A model generated the notes under the pieces. The model had not been told where the DNA came from. It saw only the letters and a list, made by a program, of their open reading frames with translations, and searched no databases. A program made the translations under genes and the position numbers. A stretch of DNA of 12,284 bases from JAUXFS01 sp050329575 (lineage in GTDB: Bacteria; Pseudomonadota; Alphaproteobacteria; Rhodospirillales; Defluviicoccaceae): contig JBHJOP010000078.1 of NCBI GenBank assembly GCA_050329575.1, forward strand, positions 1 to 12,284, read 5' to 3'. Positions 1 to 7,612 of this stretch are shown here, one piece after another; positions within the stretch are counted from its first letter, which is position 1; each line of letters begins with the position of its first letter.

Positions 1-1468
1 CGGCAAGCGCGACGGCGGCGGCCTCCTCCTCCGCGCTCCGCCGCTGCTCGCTCGCGTGCAACCCGACGCGGGCGGCCTCCAGTTCCGCCCGCGCCTCGAC
101 GACGGTCGCCTCGGCGGCGGCGATGTCCGGACAGGCCTCGTTCTGGAGTGCCGCCTGCTGGCGGGCGAGGTCGTCGGCGCGCTGCTGGAGGCGTCGCCGC
201 CGGCCGTCGAGATCCTCGAGGGCGCGACCCAGCGCCGCTTGCCGTGCCTCGTGGGCGGCGACACCATCGGTGAGCCGGGCGAGGGCGCCGTCGCCGGCTT
301 CGACCTCGGCAACGACCCGGTCGAGCGCCGCCCGGGCCGCCGCCTCCGCGCCGTCTTCATCCCGGCACGCCGCCTCGATGCGCGCGCGATCGCCGTCGAG
401 ACGCGCCAGCGCCCGATCGGCGTCGGCGGCGAGGGCCGCTTCCCGGCCGAGATCGGCGGCGATCTGTTGCAGGCGCAGCCGGCAGGCCTCGCGATCGGCG
501 GCGATCCGTCGCTCTTCCGCGTCCAGCCCCTCGCGGGCGAGGATCAACCGTTGCAGCGCCGCCGCCGCCGTCGCTTCGGCGTGTCGCGCCTCGGGCAGCG
601 CGGCGGCGGCGTCCGCCTGGCGGGTCGACGCCGCGGCGGCGGCGGCGGTCCATTCGGTGACGGCGGCGGTCGCCGCATCCTGCCGCCGGCGGGCCTCGAC
701 CAGCGCCAGCTCCGCCGCCTGCCAGCGGACATGGAAGATCGCTGCCTCGCTCCTGCGAATCAGCGCCGACAGGTCACGGTAGCGCCGCGCCTGCCGCGCC
801 TGCTTGTTGAGGCTCTGCAACCGCGCCTCGAGGGTCGCAAGCACGTCCTCGACCCGTTCCAGATTGGTTTCCGCCGCCCGCAGCCGCAACTCGGCCTCGT
901 GGCGGCGGGACTGCAGCCCGGAGACGCCGGCCGCCTCCTCGAGCAGCAGGCGGCGATCGAACGGCTTGGCGGCGATCAACCGGCCGATCTGCCCCTGTCC
1001 CACCAGCGCCGCGGACCGGGCGCCGGTGGCCGCGTCGGCGAACAGCAGCTGGACGTCGCGGGCGCGGTACTCCCGGCCATTGACCCGGTAGACGGACCCC
1101 CTGGTGCGCTCGATCCGGCGGCTGACGTCGAGGCGCTCGCAGGCATCGAAGGGCGGCGGCGCCGACCGCCCGGTGTTGTCGAGTTCGAGGACGACTTCGG
1201 CCAGTTCGCGCCGCGGGCGATCGACGGTCCCCCCGAAGATCACGTCGTCCATCTCACCGCCGCGCATCTGCCGGGCCGCGTTCTCGCCCATCACCCAGCG
1301 CAGCGCTTCCACCAGATTCGACTTGCCGCAGCCGTTGGGACCGACGATGCCGGTCAGGCCGGGCTCGATCGCCAGCTCGGTGGGGTCGACGAACGACTTG
1401 AAGCCGCCGAGCCGCAGCCGCGTGAAGTGGAGCAAAGCCGGGTTCCGCCCTGCCGCCGCCTCGCTCAC
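1..1468 (-). CDS. smc: Chromosome segregation protein SMC, N-terminal part (runs off left edge)
   Basis: SMC is the ATPase of the bacterial condensin complex; with ScpA and ScpB it organises and helps segregate the chromosome. The visible 489 residues begin with the ATPase head: Walker A GPNGCGKSN at residues 43-51, followed by the family pattern LVEALRWVMGE. Near residues 145-165 comes the SMC-typical GQGQIGRLIAAKP and RLLLEEAAGVSGL. From about residue 170 the sequence is Ala/Glu/Arg/Leu-rich long coiled coil to the window edge. Hinge, second coil, signature motif and Walker B lie outside. The GTG start at 1468 is chosen because its GTGA overlaps the TGA stop of the upstream dsbA-like gene, implying translational coupling, and because it places the head at the usual distance from the N terminus. 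A full SMC is about 1150 residues, so roughly 40% is seen. Confidence 0.93.
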   Translation of the reverse strand, partial: MSEAAAGRNPALLHFTRLRLGGFKSFVDPTELAIEPGLTGIVGPNGCGKSNLVEALRWVMGENAARQMRGGEMDDVIFGGTVDRPRRELAEVVLELDNTGRSAPPPFDACERLDVSRRIERTRGSVYRVNGREYRARDVQLLFADAATGARSAALVGQGQIGRLIAAKPFDRRLLLEEAAGVSGLQSRRHEAELRLRAAETNLERVEDVLATLEARLQSLNKQARQARRYRDLSALIRRSEAAIFHVRWQAAELALVEARRRQDAATAAVTEWTAAAAAASTRQADAAAALPEARHAEATAAAALQRLILAREGLDAEERRIAADREACRLRLQQIAADLGREAALAADADRALARLDGDRARIEAACRDEDGAEAAARAALDRVVAEVEAGDGALARLTDGVAAHEARQAALGRALEDLDGRRRRLQQRADDLARQQAALQNEACPDIAAAEATVVEARAELEAARVGLHASEQRRSAEEEAAAVALA

Positions 1469-2076
1469 CGCGCCTTCGCGATTTCGGCGTCGATGACCGA
1501 CCTGAACGCCTCGAAACCCTGTGCGCCGACGATCTTTTGGTCGTTGACGTAGAACGTCGGCGTGGAGGTGATCGCACGATCCTGGCGCGCCTGGGCGGCG
1601 CGGCTCTGAACGCCCTGCAACAGTGTCGCGTCGTCGAGACAGGCGGCGAAGGCGGCGTCCGACAAGCCGGCGAGGCGTCCGAGCTGTTTCAGGTTGTCGA
1701 GCGGCCTGCCGACCGTCGACCACTTCGCCTGGTCGCGATACAGCACGTCGAGGAAACCGAAATAGCGGCTCGGATCGACGCAGCGAGCGACCAGCGCCGC
1801 CGCCATCGCCACCGCGTCGAGCGGATAGTCCTGATAGACGAGCCGCACCAGGCCGGTATCGATGTAGGCTTCCTTGATCTTCGGCAGGGTCTCGGTGTGG
1901 AAGGTCGCGCAATGGGGACAGGTCAGCGACGAATACTCGACCAGGGTCACCGGCGCCGCCGGATCGCCGAGCGACCGCTCGGCCAGCCGGGCCTCGACGG
2001 CGGTCGCGCCGCCGGCTGCCGCCGGGACCGCCAGTACGATCAGCACGACCGCTATCGCTTGTACCAACCTCGGCAA
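1465..2076 (-). CDS. DsbA-like periplasmic thiol-disulfide oxidoreductase
   Basis: Predicted exported thioredoxin-fold protein of the DsbA/Thioredoxin_4 type, expected to introduce or exchange disulfides in periplasmic proteins. With the TTG start at 2076 it has 203 residues. Residues 5-22 form a hydrophobic signal-peptide core ending in small residues (about 19-26). The active site is CPHC (C53, C56) after LVEYSSLT, and the cis-proline loop is TSTPTF (P173). The TTG is preferred because AGGGAGG sits five bases upstream. An in-frame GTG at 2139 would add 21 residues before the signal peptide and would lie upstream of the candidate promoter. The stop overlaps the smc GTG by four bases, so the two genes are probably one transcript. 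C99 and C146 are extra cysteines. Whether it is an oxidase or has a dedicated client cannot be told. Confidence 0.9.
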   Translation of the reverse strand: MPRLVQAIAVVLIVLAVPAAAGGATAVEARLAERSLGDPAAPVTLVEYSSLTCPHCATFHTETLPKIKEAYIDTGLVRLVYQDYPLDAVAMAAALVARCVDPSRYFGFLDVLYRDQAKWSTVGRPLDNLKQLGRLAGLSDAAFAACLDDATLLQGVQSRAAQARQDRAITSTPTFYVNDQKIVGAQGFEAFRSVIDAEIAKAR

Positions 2077-2106
2077 AATCGCCTCCCTGACACTACATGT
2101 TGGGAG

Positions 2107-2135
2107 ACTATACTCCCGAGATCGGGGTTCGACAA
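2107..2135 (-). promoter_or_regulatory. Candidate sigma70-type promoter for dsbA-smc
   Basis: On the minus strand TTGTCG (2135-2130) is followed after exactly 17 bases by TATAGT (2112-2107), five of six matches to the consensus -10. Predicted transcription start is near 2100, about 24 bases before the TTG start of the dsbA-like gene. The -10 hexamer is framed by a perfect inverted repeat, GGGAG-TATAGT-CTCCC (2117-2102), which could be an operator. The -35 box starts five bases after the stop codon of the sensor kinase gene. Confidence 0.55.
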
Positions 2136-2139
2136 GCAC

Positions 2140-4803
2140 CTAGGGATGAGTCGACCAGCGAAGGATCGCCGCCTGACGGTCGAACTCCCGACGAAACCGG
2201 CCGAACTCGTGGTGGAGACGGTCGAGGTAGTCGGCGCCGTTGTCGCGCAGGTCGTTGGCGGTGATGCCGGTCAGGTCCTGGCAGACCCGACGAATGGCGA
2301 CGGCGCCGACGTTGCCGGAGGTGCCGCGGAGGGCATGGATCCTGTCGCGAAAGACGCTCGCATCCCGTGCCCGCACCGCACCGTCGATGTCCTGCAGCAA
2401 CGCCTCGGCGTCGGCGCTGAAGTCCTGCAGGATCTCCATGACGAAGTTGTCGCCGGCGGAGTAGTTCTCGAACTGGCGGACGACCGCCCAATCGAGGGCG
2501 GGGTTCGTCTCCGGCTTGTATCGCGGATGGGCGGAGATCTTGGTCACCGTCTCGGATCCCTCGGGCACAGGCTCCGCGGCGGTCGCGGGCAGCGCCGGGT
2601 CCGTCGCCACCGGCTGCAGCTTGGTGCAGACGAGATCGACGGAATCGAGCAGCCGTCGCGCCTCCACCGGTTTGGTGAGATAGACGTCGGCGCCGGCCTC
2701 CTCGCAGGCGCGGCGGGTCTCGGCGGTCGCGTCGGCGCTGAGCGCGATGATCGGCATCCGCCTTTCGCCCAGTTCCGCCATCCGACAGATCTTGATGACG
2801 TCCAGGCCGTCGGTGCCGGGCATGTTGACATCGACGATGAACAGATCGAAGTCGGCGGCTTCCAGGGTGTCGAGGGCATCGTCGCCCGAGGCGACCAGCG
2901 TCGGCTGGTGGCCGCCGTGTTCGAGGATGCGTCGGGTGACCTTCTGGTTGACGGGATTGTCCTCGGCGACCAGGATCCGAAGAGCCGATCGGTGCCGGGA
3001 TTGGGCGTTGGCGAGACCGCCGTCGGATCGCTGCCGGGCGTGGTCGAGGGTGAAGGCCTGAGCGGCGTGGATCACGTTCGCGAAGTGCTCGGCGGCGATC
3101 GGGACCGGCAGCGAGGCGATGAACGTCGGGTCGGAGGGCTGGTCCGGCGCGCCGTCGACCAGCCGGACGAAGACGACGCCGGCCGAGGAGGCGCACGCGC
3201 GCAGCGCATCGGCCGCGAGGACGACATCCTCGAGCCCACTTCGCCCGTCGATCAGGACGATCTGGCCGCCAGCGTCCGCGAGGGCGTGCCGGGAGATGAT
3301 CTGCCGTGCGCGGCGCAGGCTCGAGGCGCCCTTGACGGCGAGCGGCGTTCCGGCGAGCCGGTCGCGGACGTCGCGGTAGATGCTCTGGTCGGGAGAGACG
3401 AGAAGCAGGCGTCCCGGCGTCCACGTCTCGGCGGCGGCCGGTTCCGGCTGGCGTCGGAACGGCAGGAGCACCGAGAACGTGCTGCCCTTGCCGAGATCGC
3501 TCTCGACCGACATCGTTCCGCCCTGCAGTTCGACCAGCCCGCGGCTGATCGCCAGCCCGAGCCCGGTTCCCCCGTAGCGGCGGTTCTGGGCGTCGTCGGC
3601 CTGGGTGAAGCGCTCGAACACGCGGGCTTGATTCTCGGGCGCGATGCCGATGCCGGTGTCGATCACGTCGAAGCGCAGCCGGACGGTCGGACCGTCGCCG
3701 CCGGTGGTGGTCACCTGCAGCAGAACGTGGCCGCCGTCGGTGAACTTGATGGCGTTGGAGATCAGGTTGGTGAGGATCTGGCGCAGATGACGGGAATCCC
3801 CGAGCAGGCGATAGGGGACGTCCGGACCGACGCAGGCGGCGAGCCGCAGGTTCTTGTGGCGGGCCTGGGGGCCGAGCACCGCGATCAGGTCCGCGATCTC
3901 GGCATGGAGGTCGAAGTCGACGACCACCACCGCCGTCTTGCTGGCCTCGATGCGGGACAGATCCAGGATGTTGTCGATCAGCGCCAGCAACGCGCTGCCC
4001 GAGGTCTTGATGGTGTGGATCATCTCCCACTGCTCGCGGTCGAGGCGGGTCGCCCGCAGCAGATCGCTCATGCCGATGATGGCGTTCAGCGGCGTACGCA
4101 GTTCGTGGCTCATGCTCGCGAGGAAGCGGCTCTTGGCATGGTTGGCCGCCTCCGCCTGAGCCTTCGCCTCGGTCAGCTTGCGGATCAGGCTCGCCGCATA
4201 GGACGGGAGCACGATCAGCGCGACGAGCAGGCCGATCCCCAGCGGCAGTTCCTTCTGCCAGAACTCGGTGGTCATCAGTACGACGACGAAGCCGCACACC
4301 GAAACCACCACGGAGGCCGCCAGATAGGGCAGACCGTAGCGGAAACCGTTACCGAAGGCGACCCAGAGATAGAGCGGATAGATCGGCGCGCCGCCCTCGT
4401 CGCCGAAATGCATGGAGGCGGAGATCGCCGAGAAATCCAGGATCATCCCGGCGAGGCGCCGCGCCGGCGACTTCTGCGGCCAGATGACGATCAGCGAGAA
4501 ATGAATGCAGGACAGCAGCAGGTAGCCGCCGACGACATAGAGCCCGTACAGGAGACGGCTCGATCCGCCGTCGCCGGTCAGTTTCAGCGACAACAGATAG
4601 GCGAACACCAGGGCGGTGATGACGATTCGGATCGTCGCCTGCTCGTGTTCGCTGTCGGGCCGGTTCTTGAGCCGCCCGAGAATGCGTTTCGGCGCCGACT
4701 GGCTGACCGCGCCGTGATCGGTCTCCGTCATTCGTGCATCCCGCCCGTCGGCCGGGTCGGCCGAGTGTCGCAACGAAGAGGGTTCGCGCACGATCCTATC
4801 CAC
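2140..4803 (-). CDS. RpfC-like hybrid sensor histidine kinase (5 TM, HK, degenerate REC, REC, HPt)
   Basis: An 887-residue inner-membrane phosphorelay kinase. Five hydrophobic segments lie near residues 56-75, 83-107, 117-133, 140-178 (possibly two) and 186-208. The stretch from MHFGDEGG (131) to GNGFRYG (151-157) resembles, from memory, the sensor region of RpfC, the kinase that perceives diffusible fatty-acid signals in Xanthomonas. The HisKA H box is SMSHELRTPLN with His233; the ATPase has N box NLISNAIKFT (346-355), G1 DTGIGIAPE (382-390), F box FERFTQ (396-401) and G2 GGTGLGLAIS (411-420). Residues 464-585 look like a receiver fold lacking the acidic pair and phospho-Asp, then a true receiver (AEDNPVNQKV at 613-622, phospho-Asp D658, Lys711) and an HPt domain (His823 in IHALRGTSG). 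The GTG start has AAGGGAG six bases upstream; ATG at 4731 is an alternative. No rpfF or rpfG homologue is in the window, so the ligand is unknown. Confidence 0.9.
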   Translation of the reverse strand: MDRIVREPSSLRHSADPADGRDARMTETDHGAVSQSAPKRILGRLKNRPDSEHEQATIRIVITALVFAYLLSLKLTGDGGSSRLLYGLYVVGGYLLLSCIHFSLIVIWPQKSPARRLAGMILDFSAISASMHFGDEGGAPIYPLYLWVAFGNGFRYGLPYLAASVVVSVCGFVVVLMTTEFWQKELPLGIGLLVALIVLPSYAASLIRKLTEAKAQAEAANHAKSRFLASMSHELRTPLNAIIGMSDLLRATRLDREQWEMIHTIKTSGSALLALIDNILDLSRIEASKTAVVVVDFDLHAEIADLIAVLGPQARHKNLRLAACVGPDVPYRLLGDSRHLRQILTNLISNAIKFTDGGHVLLQVTTTGGDGPTVRLRFDVIDTGIGIAPENQARVFERFTQADDAQNRRYGGTGLGLAISRGLVELQGGTMSVESDLGKGSTFSVLLPFRRQPEPAAAETWTPGRLLLVSPDQSIYRDVRDRLAGTPLAVKGASSLRRARQIISRHALADAGGQIVLIDGRSGLEDVVLAADALRACASSAGVVFVRLVDGAPDQPSDPTFIASLPVPIAAEHFANVIHAAQAFTLDHARQRSDGGLANAQSRHRSALRILVAEDNPVNQKVTRRILEHGGHQPTLVASGDDALDTLEAADFDLFIVDVNMPGTDGLDVIKICRMAELGERRMPIIALSADATAETRRACEEAGADVYLTKPVEARRLLDSVDLVCTKLQPVATDPALPATAAEPVPEGSETVTKISAHPRYKPETNPALDWAVVRQFENYSAGDNFVMEILQDFSADAEALLQDIDGAVRARDASVFRDRIHALRGTSGNVGAVAIRRVCQDLTGITANDLRDNGADYLDRLHHEFGRFRREFDRQAAILRWSTHP

Positions 4804-4898
4804 AGATTGCTCCCTTTGCCACTCTCGACCCCCCGCCCCTGCATTCTCGCCCGGAACGTCGCACCCCGTGCGCGTCGTCCCGGCCCAACGATCCGTTC

Positions 4899-4921
4899 CT
4901 TATACCCCAATTGAGGGGAGG
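4899..4921 (-). promoter_or_regulatory. Weak candidate promoter/operator for the sensor kinase gene
   Basis: On the minus strand TATAAG (4904-4899) resembles a -10 box and is directly preceded by the inverted repeat CCCC-TCAATT-GGGG (4918-4905). No convincing -35 is seen 16-18 bases upstream, so if this is a promoter it is probably activator-dependent. It would give a leader of about 90 bases before the GTG start. The rest of 4804-4898 shows nothing clear. Confidence 0.25.
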
Positions 4922-5018
4922 GTTTCGGGCTTTTTTGTGGCTGGCCGTCAGCGGGACGGCCGGCGCGGGGTCGGCGAGTCGGCACGCGACGGGAGGCGGC
5001 GGACCGCCGTCGACGGCC

Positions 5019-5049
5019 GAGGGGGCGGGCCACCACCGCCCGCCCCCTC
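5019..5049 (-). terminator. Strong stem-loop just downstream of the tRNA genes
   Basis: A perfect 12-bp GC stem (GAGGGGGCGGGC at 5019-5030 with its complement at 5038-5049) encloses a 7-base loop and begins nine bases after the CCA end of tRNA-Asn on the minus strand. There is no T-tract after it, so it may be a Rho-assisted terminator or a 3' processing boundary. A second stem (GGCCGTC/GACGGCC, 4943-4961) lies further downstream. Confidence 0.55.
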
Positions 5050-5057
5050 GCTGGACA

Positions 5058-5132
5058 TGGCTCCGGAGGAGGGATTCGAACCCCCGACCCAGCGGTTAAC
5101 AGCCGCTTGCTCTACCACTGAGCTACTCCGGA
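5058..5132 (-). tRNA. tRNA-Asn (anticodon GTT)
   Basis: A full cloverleaf is read on the minus strand: acceptor TCCGGAG pairing with CTCCGGA, D arm GCTC..GAGC, anticodon stem AGCGG/CCGCT with loop CTGTTAA (anticodon GTT), and T arm GGGGG-TTCGAAT-CCCTC with one G-T wobble. The discriminator is G and CCA is encoded. It lies seven bases after tRNA-Cys and is probably processed from the same transcript. Confidence 0.97.
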
Positions 5133-5139
5133 TCGACCT

Positions 5140-5213
5140 TGGAGGCGCGGACCGGATTCGAACCGGTGTTCACGGCTTTGCAGGCCGCTGCGTAGCCACT
5201 CCGCCACCGCGCC
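5140..5213 (-). tRNA. tRNA-Cys (anticodon GCA)
   Basis: On the minus strand the acceptor GGCGCGG pairs with CCGCGCC, the anticodon stem is GCGGC/GCCGT with loop CTGCAAA (anticodon GCA), and the T arm is ACCGG-TTCGAAT-CCGGT. The discriminator is T, as usual for tRNA-Cys, and CCA is encoded. It is the promoter-proximal member of a two-tRNA unit. Confidence 0.97.
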
Positions 5214-5230
5214 GGGCGACCGCCGCCGCT

Positions 5231-5247
5231 GCACGCGACATGCGTGC
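5231..5247 (-). other. Hairpin in the tRNA leader
   Basis: A perfect 6-bp inverted repeat, GCACGC-gacat-GCGTGC, lies between the tRNA promoter and the mature 5' end of tRNA-Cys. It would form a short hairpin in the 5' leader removed by RNase P. Functional relevance is unknown. Confidence 0.35.
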
Positions 5248-5267
5248 AACCGCCTTCCGGACGCCGG

Positions 5268-5296
5268 ACCTTAGTCGGTGGATCGGCGCCGGTCAA
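5268..5296 (-). promoter_or_regulatory. Candidate promoter of the tRNA-Cys/tRNA-Asn unit
   Basis: Minus-strand TTGACC (5296-5291) is followed after 17 bases by TAAGGT (5273-5268). The start point would be near 5261, about 48 bases before tRNA-Cys. It sits after the hemN stop, so the tRNAs need not rely on readthrough. Confidence 0.5.
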
Positions 5297-5356
5297 GGCG
5301 CGCGAGCCGCGCGTCCGCCGCCCGGGGTCGGCGATCGCCGTCGGGTCGGCATCGAC

Positions 5357-5375
5357 GCCGGCGAGGCAGGCCGGC
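5357..5375 (-). terminator. Possible hemN 3' stem-loop
   Basis: GCCGGC-7 bases-GCCGGC forms a 6-bp GC stem about 35 bases after the hemN stop codon. It has no T-tract, so it is only a weak candidate for an end of the hemN transcript. Such stems are common by chance at this GC content. Confidence 0.25.
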
Positions 5376-5409
5376 TGTCGCGGATCGACGCGGGTGTCGA
5401 CGCCCATGC

Positions 5410-6777
5410 TCACACCGCGCGCGAATGGCGGGCCCCGCCCCGGTGCAGGTAGGCGTCGAAGGCGGCAGCGGCGAGACGGACAAGCGGCCGGCCGGCCTCG
5501 GTGACGGTGATGCGTCCGCGGTCGACGACGACGAGGCGATCGGCGGCGAGCGGCGCGAGGCGATCGAAGGCGTCGGCGAACACGCTCGCGTCGGTTCGGT
5601 GGCGATCGGCGACGGCCGCGACGTCGACGGCGAGGTCGCACATCAGCCGTTCGATGATCTCGCCGCGGACCCGGTCGTCGGCGGCGAGCGCGAGGCCGCG
5701 CGCGATCGGCAATCGGTCGGCATCGACGGCCGCGCGGTAGTCCTTGAGCGGCGCGGTGTTCTGCACGTAGCCCTGCGGCAGGCTGCCGATCGCCGACGCC
5801 CCGAACCCGAGCAGCACCGCCGCCGCGTCGGTGGTGTAGCCCTGGAAGTTGCGCCGGAGGCGGCCGGTTGCGGCGGCCACCGCCAGGGAATCGTCGGGGC
5901 GGGCGAAGTGGTCGAGGCCGACCGGCCGGTAGCCGAGCGATCGCAGCCGCGCCGAAGCGGCCTCGAACTGCCGCCAGCGCTCGCCCGCGCCGGGGAGGGT
6001 GGCCTCGTCGATCAGCTTCTGGTGGCTCTTCATCCACGGGACGTGGGCGTAGCCGAACAGGGCCACCCGGGCGGGGTGGAGGCGTCCCGCGTTCTCGACC
6101 ATGTCGACCACCCGCTGCACGGTCTGGTGCGGCAGGCCGTACATCAGGTCGAGGTTGATCGCCGCGATGCCGTGGCGTCGCAGCCAGCCGCACACCCGCT
6201 CGACCACCTCGAACGGCTGAATGCGGTTGATCGCGGCCTGGACGTCGGCATGGAAGTCCTGAACGCCGATCGAGGCGCGGTTGACGCCGGCTGCGGCCAG
6301 CGCCTCGACGTAGGCCTCGGTGGCGGTGCGCGGATCGAGCTCGACGGCGAGTTCGGCGTCGCCGGCGATATCGAAGCAGCGGCGCAGCCGGCCGACCAGC
6401 GACAGCCAGTCCTCGCCGGTGAGCATCGTCGGGCTGCCGCCACCCCAGTGCAGATGGCTGGCCGCCGGCCGCCCCGGGAGCGCGTCGGCGACGAGAGCGA
6501 TCTCGCGTTCGAGCACGTCGAGATAGTCGCGGATCGGCTGGTAGCGGTTGACGATCTTGGTGTAGCAGCCGCAGAACCAGCACATCGAGTCGCAGAACGG
6601 GATGTGGAAGTAGAGCGAAAGCGGTTGCGCCGGATCGAGGCCGGCGAGCCAGCGCCGATAGACCGTCTCGTCGACCGCCGGCGAAAAATGCGGCGCCGTC
6701 GGATAGCTGGTGTAACGGGGAACCCGCGTGTCGTACTTGTCCGCGAGATCGGCGGTCATCGCCGGACCCGCCGTCAT
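5410..6777 (-). CDS. hemN: Oxygen-independent coproporphyrinogen III oxidase (radical SAM)
   Basis: HemN converts coproporphyrinogen III to protoporphyrinogen IX in haem synthesis without oxygen, using a [4Fe-4S] cluster and two S-adenosylmethionines in the cytoplasm. The 455-residue length is normal for HemN. Seen are the N-terminal PRYTSYPTAPHF (20-31), Y56, the cluster motif C62-x3-C66-x2-C69 followed by C71, HWGGGSPTML (110-119), GVQDFHADVQ (171-180), NLDLMYGLPHQT (208-219), FGYAHVPWMK (241-250), and RNFQGYTT (309-316). This set separates HemN from the related HemW. The ATG at 6777 is chosen because its ATGA overlaps the stop of the upstream phosphoesterase; ATG at 6759 is an alternative. 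No FNR-type box is seen nearby, so control, if by oxygen, is through another site. Confidence 0.95.
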   Translation of the reverse strand: MTAGPAMTADLADKYDTRVPRYTSYPTAPHFSPAVDETVYRRWLAGLDPAQPLSLYFHIPFCDSMCWFCGCYTKIVNRYQPIRDYLDVLEREIALVADALPGRPAASHLHWGGGSPTMLTGEDWLSLVGRLRRCFDIAGDAELAVELDPRTATEAYVEALAAAGVNRASIGVQDFHADVQAAINRIQPFEVVERVCGWLRRHGIAAINLDLMYGLPHQTVQRVVDMVENAGRLHPARVALFGYAHVPWMKSHQKLIDEATLPGAGERWRQFEAASARLRSLGYRPVGLDHFARPDDSLAVAAATGRLRRNFQGYTTDAAAVLLGFGASAIGSLPQGYVQNTAPLKDYRAAVDADRLPIARGLALAADDRVRGEIIERLMCDLAVDVAAVADRHRTDASVFADAFDRLAPLAADRLVVVDRGRITVTEAGRPLVRLAAAAFDAYLHRGGARHSRAV

Positions 6778-7583
6778 TCGGGGGCCGGGCGGAAGCGCCG
6801 GCGCGGCCCGAAGTCGCCGATCAGGCTGGTGAAGCCGATGGGGTCGGCGCCGTCGTTCCACCGGTAGAGCGAGAGCGCCGGCGGTTCCAGCACGAACGCC
6901 GACGGCGCCCCGTCGCGGAGCTCGAGCGCCATCTGGAAGACGACGCTGGGGGCGGTCGCGGCGGCGGTGCCGGCCCAGCGGGTGTGGATCGCCCGGTGGA
7001 CGTGGCCGCACACCATCAGCCGCACCTGGGGATGGGCGCGCACCACCCGTTCCAGCCCGTCGGCGCCGGCGAAGGCGGGGCGATCCATGAAGCCGATGCC
7101 GGTCGCGAACGGCGGGTGGTGGAGAAACAGCAGCGTCGGGCGGTCGCGCCCCTCGGCCAGGCGGTCGTCCAGCCAGTGCAGGCGGTCGTCGCACATCCGG
7201 CCGCCGCATTCCCCGGGGGTGACGGTGTCGAGCCCGATCAGCCGCAGCGGTCCCGCCTCGATCGCGTAATGGAGAAACGCGCCCTCCGCCGGCAGGTAGC
7301 CGTGGTCGGTGAAGGCGGCGCGCAGGCCGTCGCGGTCGTCGTGGTTGCCGGGGATGACGTAGACCGGCATCGGCAGCCGGTCGAAGGCGAGGCGCAGCCG
7401 GGCGAAGTCCTCGCGCGTGCCCCGATCGGCGAGATCGCCGGTCGCCAGCACCAGGTCGGGGCGGGGCTCCAGGTCCTGGAGATGGGCGATGCACGCCGCC
7501 AGCGCCCCGAGCGTATCGATGCCGCCGGCGAGCGGTGTGCCGTCGGCACGGAGATGGAGATCCGAGATCTGGGCGATCAGCAT
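6774..7583 (-). CDS. Calcineurin-like metallophosphoesterase, CpdA-like
   Basis: A 269-residue cytoplasmic dinuclear-metal phosphoesterase with the full ligand set: DLH (D8, H10), GD (D50), GNHD (N80, H81), LHHPPF (H155/H156) and GHVH (H194, H196). This layout and the length match the class III cyclic-nucleotide phosphodiesterase family that includes CpdA, which hydrolyses 3',5'-cAMP; the actual substrate cannot be fixed from sequence. ATG at 7583 places the first metal motif right at the N terminus as usual. An in-frame GTG at 7616, overlapping the stop of the upstream gene, would add a glycine-rich extension of 11 residues and is less likely. Its stop overlaps the hemN start, so the two genes are probably cotranslated. 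Confidence 0.88.
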   Translation of the reverse strand: MLIAQISDLHLRADGTPLAGGIDTLGALAACIAHLQDLEPRPDLVLATGDLADRGTREDFARLRLAFDRLPMPVYVIPGNHDDRDGLRAAFTDHGYLPAEGAFLHYAIEAGPLRLIGLDTVTPGECGGRMCDDRLHWLDDRLAEGRDRPTLLFLHHPPFATGIGFMDRPAFAGADGLERVVRAHPQVRLMVCGHVHRAIHTRWAGTAAATAPSVVFQMALELRDGAPSAFVLEPPALSLYRWNDGADPIGFTSLIGDFGPRRRFRPAPE

Positions 7584-7612
7584 CCGGTGTCCGTCCCGCC
7601 CGCCACCGCCGC

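Noticed and set aside
56..1552. A plus-strand frame of 498 codons opposite smc
   Set aside because: The minus-strand frame gives an unmistakable SMC head and coiled coil; the plus-strand product is Arg/Gly/Pro-rich without any family.
1537..4914. A plus-strand open frame of 1125 codons antisense to the kinase and dsbA-like genes
   Set aside because: It is a by-product of high GC content. Its translation shows no domain, while the minus strand encodes the full kinase motif set and a CPHC thioredoxin in the same interval.
4905..4937. CCCC-aattga-GGGG followed by TTTTTT on the plus strand as an intrinsic terminator
   Set aside because: The stem is only 4 bp, about 12 bases separate it from the T run, and no plus-strand gene ends there.
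5123..5410. A minus-strand protein ending RWRSGYAAACKAVNTGSNP
   Set aside because: This is translated tRNA-Cys sequence attached to a frame that shadows hemN; it is not a gene.
4868..5452. Plus-strand frame containing EEGFEPPTQ and IRTGVHGF segments
   Set aside because: These phrases are the well-known spurious translations of tRNA genes; the segment is tRNA-Asn and tRNA-Cys on the other strand.
6778..7494. N-terminal extension of hemN to 694 residues
   Set aside because: The extension is out-of-frame translation of the phosphoesterase gene. The ATG at 6777 gives the normal HemN length and a coupled start.
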